DNA of 14,680 bases from assembly GCA_900555215.1 (NCBI GenBank), contig USKR01000006.1:1-14680 (forward strand). Direction: 5' to 3'. This document shows, one piece after another, positions 1 to 6,143 of the stretch. Numbering within the stretch: the first letter of the stretch is position 1; every line of letters begins with the position of its first letter. A program made the position numbers and the translations under genes. The notes below the pieces were generated by a model. It made no database searches. It worked only from the letters and a program-made list of their open reading frames with translations, and had not been told where the DNA came from. Source of the stretch: an uncultured Ruminococcus sp. Lineage in GTDB: Bacteria; Bacillota; Clostridia; Lachnospirales; Lachnospiraceae.

Positions 1-122
1 ATCCGCGACAGCGCGGTGGTGACCTTATAGGAAACTGTTTTTTCAAAACCGTCTTTTTTCGGGCGCTGCCAGCCGAGATAACGTGTCCCGTCGTACTGGA
101 GCGTGAGCCTGATATTCTGCAT
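1..122 (-). CDS. truA: TruA-family tRNA pseudouridine synthase, N-terminal part (runs off the window start)
   Basis: Reading the minus strand from the ATG at 122-120 gives 40 codons that begin MQNIRLTLQYDGTRYLGWQR. The NI+LT+.YDGTRY.GWQR pattern is the N-terminal signature of TruA, which isomerises uridines 38-40 in the tRNA anticodon stem. An AGGAGGA ribosome binding site lies at 128-134. The stretch after the signature reads EKTVSYKVTTALSR. Canonical TruA has a TIQG..E.AL motif there, so this may be the divergent TruA-like paralogue found in some Clostridia rather than the main enzyme. The catalytic aspartate lies outside the window, so activity cannot be judged. The gene is divergent from the thioesterase at 284. 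Confidence 0.8.
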   Translation of the reverse strand, partial: MQNIRLTLQYDGTRYLGWQRPKKDGFEKTVSYKVTTALSR

Positions 123-283
123 GATCTTCCTCCTGCTCTGTGGTCTCATAGTTCAAACATGTCTTGATATATTTTCCGCGGACCTGTTTTCTGGATGTAA
201 TTGTAACAGAAGTCAGAGAAAATTCCCATATTTTATGTTATACTGAGCCTGAAAAACTTGGAAAAGCTGGAAGGAGCAGAATC

Positions 284-766
284 ATGAGTGCAGCAGAAGA
301 AAGAAAGGTTTCAGACTCAATGGTAGAGACTGTGCATATGGTCAGGCCGAATCATATGAACGCGGCGGGCAGGCTCTTCGGAGGCATGCTCATGCAGTGG
401 CTTGACGAAGTGGCAGGTATGGTGGCGAAGAGGCATACAAGGTCAAATGTCATTACTGCGTCAGTGGATAACCTGCATTTCATCCACGGCGCATATCAGG
501 GCGAAATGGTAGTTATTATCGGCAAGGTTACCTATGTGGGAAATTCATCTATGGAGGTGCGGGTGGACACATATGTGGAACATCTGGAAGACGGGATGCG
601 CCACGCCATAAACAGGGCATATTTTACGATGGTGGCGCTGGATGAGAACGACAAGCCGAAAAGAGTGCCAAGGCTCATACTGGAAACAGAGGCGGAAAAG
701 GCTGAGTGGGAGGCGGCGGAGAAAAGAAGAGAAATGCGGATGAGGAGGAAAAAGGAAGGGTTCTGA
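284..766 (+). CDS. Acyl-CoA thioesterase, hotdog fold (YciA/ACOT-like)
   Basis: A 160-residue single-domain hotdog thioesterase, predicted to hydrolyse acyl-CoA to free acid and CoA in the cytoplasm. The family signature N..G..FGG..M.W.D is present (N26, G29, F32-G33-G34, W39, D41), followed by the typical TASVDN and HAINRAYFTMVALDE stretches of the beta-sheet core. The C-terminus (about 135-160) is a charged helix ending in a basic tail, RREMRMRRKK. I chose ATG 284 because AAGGAG at 271-276 sits just upstream and because homology starts soon after it. An in-frame ATG at 164 would add 40 residues without family character and lacks a good ribosome binding site. Its stop lies only 8 nt from the stop of the convergent gene. 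The acyl substrate cannot be read from the sequence. Confidence 0.9.
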   Translation: MSAAEERKVSDSMVETVHMVRPNHMNAAGRLFGGMLMQWLDEVAGMVAKRHTRSNVITASVDNLHFIHGAYQGEMVVIIGKVTYVGNSSMEVRVDTYVEHLEDGMRHAINRAYFTMVALDENDKPKRVPRLILETEAEKAEWEAAEKRREMRMRRKKEGF

Positions 767-774
767 AAACAGTT

Positions 775-1260
775 TTACATCTTTTCAAAGTCTATGTGTT
801 TCTGTTTCAGAAATTTTTCAACCATTTCATCCCACGCATGCTCCAGTGTTTTATCCATGGTAAATGTCTTGAAAGATGTCCCGGTAACACAGGACAGGCT
901 GGCGCCGTCAAAATGGATGTTCAGGTAGAGCCCCTGTACGCTGTCAGGATCCAGTGCAGGGGCACTCTGCGTGATAAGGCGCCCGATATTTTTGCGCGAC
1001 AGGCTGAAAATGAATCGAAAACTTAAAGGGGTCCGTTTTCCTTTGATCACAGAGAAGCAGAAGTCCCGCAGATTCTTCCAAGGAGAGTACTCTGGCAGTT
1101 CGGCTCCGGTGTCAAAAAATTCTTTTCGGATAAATCCGTCGATCTTAAATGTATTATATGTGACGATTTCCCCCTCGATAAAAGAAAAATGGTCAAACGT
1201 GTCCGCCAGAAGCAGGTGGGACATGAAATCTTTTGTGTTTGTCAGAGATAACGCGATCAT
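775..1260 (-). CDS. DUF5721-like conserved protein
   Basis: A 161-residue soluble protein with no signal peptide, membrane segment or recognisable catalytic motif. The opening MIALSLTNTKDFMSHLLLAD, followed by IVTYNTFKIDGFIRKEFF, resembles the family I know as DUF5721, common in Lachnospiraceae and of unknown function. That assignment is from memory of the pattern. The start at 1260 is supported by AGGAGT (about 1266-1271) and by a well-formed promoter at 1316-1344 reading into it. The gene converges tail to tail with the thioesterase, with 8 nt between stops and no obvious hairpin terminator. It is divergent from the SGNH operon, with which it shares a compact promoter region. Confidence 0.8.
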   Translation of the reverse strand: MIALSLTNTKDFMSHLLLADTFDHFSFIEGEIVTYNTFKIDGFIRKEFFDTGAELPEYSPWKNLRDFCFSVIKGKRTPLSFRFIFSLSRKNIGRLITQSAPALDPDSVQGLYLNIHFDGASLSCVTGTSFKTFTMDKTLEHAWDEMVEKFLKQKHIDFEKM

Positions 1261-1315
1261 GGCAGACTCCTTTATTGAATATTTCTTGCAGAATATACGT
1301 TAACAGTGCTGTTCC

Positions 1316-1344
1316 ATTGTATCACAAAACAGAGGCGCCGTCAT
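1316..1344 (-). promoter_or_regulatory. Sigma-A-type promoter for the DUF5721-like gene
   Basis: On the minus strand, ATGACG (1344-1339) and TACAAT (1321-1316) are 17 bp apart, and TGTGA precedes the -10 box as a partial extended -10. This places transcription start about 45-50 nt upstream of the ATG at 1260. It abuts the divergent plus-strand promoter. Confidence 0.6.
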
Positions 1345-1372
1345 TGACTTTTGAGAGCAAAAAAAGTATTAT
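1344..1372 (+). promoter_or_regulatory. Sigma-A-type promoter for the SGNH/MBOAT operon
   Basis: TTGACT (1344-1349) and TATTAT (1367-1372) are 17 bp apart, a near-consensus housekeeping promoter with an A-rich spacer. It reads into the SGNH hydrolase at 1451 with a leader of roughly 70 nt. Its -35 box shares a base with the -35 box of the minus-strand promoter. Confidence 0.7.
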
Positions 1373-1450
1373 TAATAGATATAGTGGCGGATTATTGCCA
1401 TGGGGTATTTGACGATAATAGTGGATTCACATAGAGAGCAAGAGTGATTT

Positions 1451-2206
1451 ATGGATAGGATAAAACAGAGAACAAAAAGACGGATCGTCCTCGGGATATG
1501 TATTGCGGCGGTTGCTGCCGTACTCATCTTTATTGTCCTGGGAGTGAGAGGACTTCTGCAAAAAGGGGCGGATACATCGGCTGGCGTAGAATACATTAAG
1601 AAAGAGGAGGAGGGGAATATCACTGCGATCGAGGAGAAGATAAGCCTTCTTGAACAGCAGGACGGCAGCGGGCAAGAGGGACGCAGCATTAAGGAAAGAT
1701 TTTCAGGCGCTGTGATCCTTGGAGATTCCGTGGCGGAAGGCTTTGAGGAATATGATATACTGAATGCTTCCAGTGTGGCGGCAGAAATCGGGGTGCATCT
1801 GGACGAGCTGGATGAACAGATCGCAAAGGTGAAGGAATTAAGTCCGAGTGTTCTGTTCCTGTATCTGGGAATGAATGATGTGACCGCGACAAATGGGGAT
1901 ACAGAACGGTTTGTTTCGGAATATAAGAGCGTTCTTACCCAACTCAAAGAAGAAGTGCCGGACGCGCATATTTTTGTTAATTCTATTTTTCCGGTCCAGG
2001 AAAAGGCGCTGGAAGGGGAGCCTCTTCTGGAGAAGATCCCGGAATACAATAAGGCTCTGAAGGAGCTTTGCGACAGTCAGACAGTAGCGTTTATTGATAA
2101 TACAGATTTGGCATCAGAGCAGTATTACGAGCAGGACGGAATACATTTTAAAGCGGATTTCTATCCGATCTGGGCGGAGCATATGGCGGAGGTGGCATCA
2201 TTATGA
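1451..2206 (+). CDS. Membrane-anchored SGNH/GDSL hydrolase
   Basis: A 251-residue protein with a short basic N-terminus, one membrane segment at about 11-32, a charged spacer, and an extracellular SGNH esterase domain from about 85. Block I is ILGDSVAEG with nucleophile Ser93, block III is LGMNDV with Asn142, and block V is DGIHF with Asp229 and His232, so the catalytic set looks complete. It likely transfers or removes acyl (acetyl) groups on a cell-surface glycan. The start ATG has only a weak purine-rich ribosome binding site (GAGCAAGAG). The stop overlaps the next start as ATGA, indicating translational coupling. Position ahead of an MBOAT and a DHHW protein supports a role in envelope O-acetylation; the substrate is unknown. 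Confidence 0.9.
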   Translation: MDRIKQRTKRRIVLGICIAAVAAVLIFIVLGVRGLLQKGADTSAGVEYIKKEEEGNITAIEEKISLLEQQDGSGQEGRSIKERFSGAVILGDSVAEGFEEYDILNASSVAAEIGVHLDELDEQIAKVKELSPSVLFLYLGMNDVTATNGDTERFVSEYKSVLTQLKEEVPDAHIFVNSIFPVQEKALEGEPLLEKIPEYNKALKELCDSQTVAFIDNTDLASEQYYEQDGIHFKADFYPIWAEHMAEVASL

Positions 2207-2688
2207 GAACAAATGGATTCGGGATTGCCCGTATCATGAAATATGTTGTCCTTGTGCTTGTCATAGCATTTGTGGCGATGCTTTTGATATATGCCAGCGG
2301 GAGCAACCGTCCGTTTAAAGAAGTGGAAGACGCAGTGAGCGGATCGCTTGATAAAAGCAACCTTACCATTCAGGACGGTACCGCCTTTAAGAGGGAATTC
2401 GGTTTAAATGAGGCGGATTATGCAGGCGTTATGTATTATGCCTCAGAATTCAGTATTTCTGCGGAAGAGGTGCTTGTCATACTTGTGAAAGATGAAAGCC
2501 AGGTCCAGGAGGTTACGGAAGCGATCGATAAGCAGACAGAGGCGCGAAAGAACGACTTTGACGGCTATGCTCCGGAAGAAGTCAAGCTGTTGGAGGATGC
2601 GAAGCAGAGTGTGAGGGGGAGGTATATCTTCTTCGCCGCCGCGCCAAAGGCAGAGGAATATCTGGAAGCATTCAGCAGCAGTCTGTAA
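2203..2688 (+). CDS. DUF4358 domain protein, membrane-anchored
   Basis: A 161-residue protein with one N-terminal membrane segment at about 12-31 and an exported domain of about 125 residues. The stretch FGLNEADYAGVMYY and the later NDFDGYAPEEVKLLEDA match what I know as DUF4358, a Firmicutes family of unknown biochemical function often found beside MBOAT/DHHW genes. It has no catalytic motif that I recognise. The start overlaps the SGNH stop by 4 nt (ATGA), and GGAGG-like bases at about 2188-2193 serve as ribosome binding site. The constant neighbourhood suggests an accessory or structural subunit of the acetylation machinery; this is inference. Confidence 0.85.
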   Translation: MRTNGFGIARIMKYVVLVLVIAFVAMLLIYASGSNRPFKEVEDAVSGSLDKSNLTIQDGTAFKREFGLNEADYAGVMYYASEFSISAEEVLVILVKDESQVQEVTEAIDKQTEARKNDFDGYAPEEVKLLEDAKQSVRGRYIFFAAAPKAEEYLEAFSSSL

Positions 2689-2737
2689 GCCGGTGTAATG
2701 TGAAGGACATAAGGCTGTAAAGAGAGGAAGCTATTAC

Positions 2738-4147
2738 ATGTTATTCAGCAGTATTACTTTTTTGTTTTTATTTCTGCCTATTGTGATGGCAGTTTATTAT
2801 ATCGTTCCGGGCAGGGGGAAGAATATCGTCCTGCTGATCGCAAGTTTATTTTTCTATGCCTGGGGTGAGCCGGTCTATGTGGTGCTCATGATCCTGTCCA
2901 TCTTGTTTAATTATTTCTGCGGACGCGATATACAGGCGAATGGCGAAGATGCGGGGAAAGCAAAACTCAGCCTGGCTTTTGCGGTGACGGTGAATATACT
3001 GATTCTCGGATTCTTCAAATATTACGGGTTTATCCTTGATACAGTGAATTCACTTCTGCCGTCAGATATCCCTTACCGGGAGCTTCCCCTTCCGGTTGGT
3101 ATCTCATTTTATACATTCCAGGCGATATCCTATCTTGTGGATATTTACCGGAAGAAGGCAGAGCCGCAGAAAAATATTCTTTATTTTGCGTTATATATCA
3201 GCATGTTCCCACAGCTCATCGCGGGCCCGATCGTCCGCTATGTGGATATTGAAGCTCAGCTCAGGAACAGAAAGATCTCTATCAGACGGCTGGGGCAGGG
3301 GGCGGTGTTCTTTATCATCGGCCTTGCTAAGAAGGTGATCATCGCCAACACAGCGGGCTCTGTGTTTGACCAGATATCCGGTGTGCCTGCCAGCAGTTTG
3401 TCTATGCTCACGGCATGGGTTGGAGTTTTTTCTTATGCGTTCCAGATTTATTTTGATTTCAGCGGATATTCGGATATGGCTGTGGGGCTGGGGAAGATGT
3501 TTGGGTTTGAGTTTAAAAAGAATTTCGATTATCCATACATATCTAAGAGTATCACGGAATTCTGGAGGAGATGGCATATTTCTCTGAGTACATGGTTCCG
3601 GGAATATGTCTATATCCCGCTGGGCGGAAACCGCTGTTCAGTATCCAGGAACATTTTTAACCTGATGGTCGTATGGGCTCTGACCGGTATGTGGCACGGC
3701 GCTGCCTGGAATTTTATCGCATGGGGCGTGTATTACGGCGTGATCCTTGTGATGGAAAAATATATTTGGGGAGATTCTCTGGAACGCCTGCCGGGAGTGG
3801 TGAGACATATTTATACCATCATCCTGGTGCTTGCAGGATGGGTGTTCTTCTTCAGCCCGAGCCTGGGATACTCTTTGAGATATCTGGCCGCAATGGTTGG
3901 AGGAGGTGCGGGGATCGTGGATTCGGAAGGCGCGTTCCTTCTTTTTACGCACTGGCTTTTATTTCTTCTGGCAGTGCTTGGATCTTCCTCGTTCGGACTG
4001 CGTCTTCTTAACGCGGTGCCGCGCCTGCTTCGGAACGAGAAGGCAAAAGCAGTGACAGCGGCGGTTATATATATGAGTGTTTTTGTGATTGCGGTCGCAT
4101 TTCTCGTGACAGATACGTTTAACCCGTTTTTATACTTCAGATTTTAG
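2738..4147 (+). CDS. MBOAT-family O-acyltransferase (AlgI/DltB-like)
   Basis: A 469-residue polytopic membrane protein of the usual length for the MBOAT family. It starts with the typical MLFSSITFLFLFLPIV and carries the conserved EFWRRWHISLSTWFREYVY block (about 274-292, His280). The presumed catalytic histidine is His320 in TGMWHGAAWNF. Such enzymes pass an acyl group, usually acetyl, from the cytoplasm across the membrane to an extracytoplasmic partner that loads a polysaccharide. The ribosome binding site is AGAGAGGA at 2721-2728. Downstream the DHHW protein follows directly, the classic AlgI-AlgJ/X pairing. DltB is less likely, because no dltA/C/D genes are adjacent. The polymer acetylated is not shown by the window. 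Confidence 0.93.
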   Translation: MLFSSITFLFLFLPIVMAVYYIVPGRGKNIVLLIASLFFYAWGEPVYVVLMILSILFNYFCGRDIQANGEDAGKAKLSLAFAVTVNILILGFFKYYGFILDTVNSLLPSDIPYRELPLPVGISFYTFQAISYLVDIYRKKAEPQKNILYFALYISMFPQLIAGPIVRYVDIEAQLRNRKISIRRLGQGAVFFIIGLAKKVIIANTAGSVFDQISGVPASSLSMLTAWVGVFSYAFQIYFDFSGYSDMAVGLGKMFGFEFKKNFDYPYISKSITEFWRRWHISLSTWFREYVYIPLGGNRCSVSRNIFNLMVVWALTGMWHGAAWNFIAWGVYYGVILVMEKYIWGDSLERLPGVVRHIYTIILVLAGWVFFFSPSLGYSLRYLAAMVGGGAGIVDSEGAFLLFTHWLLFLLAVLGSSSFGLRLLNAVPRLLRNEKAKAVTAAVIYMSVFVIAVAFLVTDTFNPFLYFRF

Positions 4148-4156
4148 GTGAAAGCT

Positions 4157-5311
4157 ATGGATAACAGAAAAAGAAGAGGGCGCATTGAGAGCCTGATCGG
4201 TAAAATCTTTATATTGAGTCTGTTTCTCATACTGCTTGTAAATCTTGTTGTCCCGGACAAAGAACGGTCAGAACAGGAAAACAGGATGCTGGAAACTATG
4301 CCGAAACTCAGTCTTGCGAGTGTCCTGAGCGGGGACTTTATGGAAGACTGGGAGAGTTATATGAGCGACCAGTTCGCCGGGAGAAATCTCTGGCGGGGAC
4401 TCAAGGTCAGTCTGGACCGGCTCGGCGGGAGCAGGATGGAGAACGGTGTGATCATCGGGAAAAACGGACAGCTCTTTGAGGATATTGCAGTGCCGGACAG
4501 TGAATTGATCACGGATAATATCAATGCCGTGAAAAGTTTTGCGAATACATATTCCGATATTCCTATGACAATGATGCTGGTTCCGGACGCGGCGAGTATC
4601 CTGAGCGAAAGTCTGCCGGCATTTGCAACGGTGGAAGATCAGAGCCAGATGTTCAGTATGGTAGAGCGCGGGCTTGGGGATTCAGTCAGCTGGGTGGATG
4701 CGTATTCCGCGCTGAATAAGCACAAAACAGAAAAGTTATACTATAAGACAGACCATCACTGGACCACTCAGGCGGCTTTCTATGTGTTCCAGGAGGCGGC
4801 GGCAGGTCTGGGGATCGAAGGAGACGTATCAGATGATTATGTGTCCTACACTGTGACGGACAGTTTTAACGGTGTACTTGCCTCGAAGAGCGGGGTGGGG
4901 CTTGACGAAAAAGAGCAGATCGATATTTATGTGCCCACAGACGGGGATGACGATGTGATCGTAAACTATGTGGACGAGGCGGAGAAGCGCACCTCCCTGT
5001 ATGATTCGTCAAAGCTGGAGACAAGAGATAAGTATGGCGTGTTTTTCGGAGGGAATACTTCGGTCATGGATATCAGGACCATGTCTACAAGCCAGAAAAG
5101 GCTGCTCGTGGTGAAGGATTCGTTTGCAGACTGCTTTATCCCGTTCCTTACGCCGTATTACAGGGAAATCGTAGTAGTGGATCCCAGATACTACAGCGGT
5201 ACAATGACGGACATCATGGAGACATACAGGATCACGGATATACTGGTCCTTTACAGTGGAAATACTTTTATGACAGATAATAATATAAGTGGAGTTTTTA
5301 CAGGTGAGTAA
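4157..5311 (+). CDS. DHHW-family (AlgX/AlgJ-like) O-acetyltransferase partner
   Basis: A 384-residue protein with one N-terminal membrane anchor (about 13-33) and an extracytoplasmic SGNH-like domain. The ENR.L...P signature follows the anchor (about 41-50). The catalytic pair is in KTDHHWTTQAAF (DHHW at 199-202), and a serine in VVKDSFADCF (Ser322) is the likely nucleophile, as in AlgJ/AlgX. It is expected to take the acetyl group from the MBOAT protein and place it on an envelope glycan. I prefer ATG 4157, with AGGTGA at 4146-4151, over the GTG at 4148, which abuts the MBOAT stop and has no ribosome binding site. The 3' end overlaps the rluF start by 8 nt. Confidence 0.88.
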   Translation: MDNRKRRGRIESLIGKIFILSLFLILLVNLVVPDKERSEQENRMLETMPKLSLASVLSGDFMEDWESYMSDQFAGRNLWRGLKVSLDRLGGSRMENGVIIGKNGQLFEDIAVPDSELITDNINAVKSFANTYSDIPMTMMLVPDAASILSESLPAFATVEDQSQMFSMVERGLGDSVSWVDAYSALNKHKTEKLYYKTDHHWTTQAAFYVFQEAAAGLGIEGDVSDDYVSYTVTDSFNGVLASKSGVGLDEKEQIDIYVPTDGDDDVIVNYVDEAEKRTSLYDSSKLETRDKYGVFFGGNTSVMDIRTMSTSQKRLLVVKDSFADCFIPFLTPYYREIVVVDPRYYSGTMTDIMETYRITDILVLYSGNTFMTDNNISGVFTGE

Positions 5312-6089
5312 TCGGATAAAAGAGGAATTCATACAAAAGAAAGACCCTGTGCGGCTGAATAAATATTTGAGTGAGGCGGGCGTTTGTTCCAGAAGGGAGG
5401 CGGACCGCCTCATTGAAGCTGGAAAAGTGACTGTGGATGGAAAGACAGCGCAGACAGGTATGCGTGTGACGCCGGGACAGACAGTGAAAGTCGGCTCGAA
5501 AGTTGTTTCGCGTCAGGAGGATATGATCGTGCTTGCGGTCAATAAGCCGAAAGGGATCGTCTGTACGGAGGAGAAAAGGGAGAGGAACAGTATTGTCCGT
5601 TTTCTGGATTATCCTGTGCGTGTCACATATGCAGGGCGTCTGGATAAAGATTCACGGGGGCTTCTTCTTATGACGAACAACGGGGATATCATTGACCGGA
5701 TGATGCGTGCCGCGAACCGGCATGAGAAAGAATATAAGGTGACAGTAGACCGGGAGATCACAGAGGATTTTGTGAGGAAGATGTCAGAAGGAGTGCCCAT
5801 ACTGGATACAGTGACACGTCCCTGCAGGGTGGAAAAAATCGGGAAATATACGTTTTCAATTATACTGACTCAGGGGTTGAACAGGCAGATCCGGCGTATG
5901 TGCGAGACACTTGGATACGAAGTGCGGGACCTGGTGCGTGTGAGGGTCATGAATATCCGGCTGGGGAGTCTGGGTGAGGGACAGTACAGGAAGCTGTCAG
6001 ACGCAGAACTGAATCAGCTTTATGACGGATTAACAGATTCGCCGTCAGAATCCCGCCCCGGGCAAAATGACGGAAAGACAGGGGGATGA
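5304..6089 (+). CDS. rluF: 23S rRNA pseudouridine synthase, RluF type
   Basis: A 261-residue enzyme of the RsuA/RluB/E/F family. An S4 RNA-binding domain lies at about 16-65 (RLNKYLSEAGVCSRREADRL), followed by the catalytic domain beginning LAVNKPKGIV. Catalytic Asp114 is in AGRLDKDSRGLLL, and the RluF/RluB block QGLNRQIRRMCE is near 200. HEKEYKVTV and EGVPILDTVT match the E. coli RluF pattern closely; that enzyme modifies U2604 of 23S rRNA. I chose GTG 5304 because GGAG at 5291-5294 lies 9 nt before it; an upstream GTG at 5289 has no ribosome binding site. The start lies inside the end of the DHHW gene, so expression is probably coupled to the upstream operon. Confidence 0.92.
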   Translation: MSNRIKEEFIQKKDPVRLNKYLSEAGVCSRREADRLIEAGKVTVDGKTAQTGMRVTPGQTVKVGSKVVSRQEDMIVLAVNKPKGIVCTEEKRERNSIVRFLDYPVRVTYAGRLDKDSRGLLLMTNNGDIIDRMMRAANRHEKEYKVTVDREITEDFVRKMSEGVPILDTVTRPCRVEKIGKYTFSIILTQGLNRQIRRMCETLGYEVRDLVRVRVMNIRLGSLGEGQYRKLSDAELNQLYDGLTDSPSESRPGQNDGKTGG

Positions 6090-6143
6090 TCGGGCATGAC
6101 AGAGGATCGGGATAAAAGAAAACTATCAGATCAGGGAGGCAGG

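Noticed and set aside
164..283. In-frame N-terminal extension of the thioesterase from ATG 164
   Set aside because: No ribosome binding site, no family similarity, and a good AAGGAG before ATG 284.
760..780. CTGAAAACAG as a terminator between the thioesterase and the DUF5721-like gene
   Set aside because: Only a 3-bp stem; no supported hairpin.
1372..2049. 225-residue minus-strand open frame across the SGNH gene
   Set aside because: Ser/Thr/Ile-rich antisense shadow without motifs; the plus strand has the full SGNH catalytic set.
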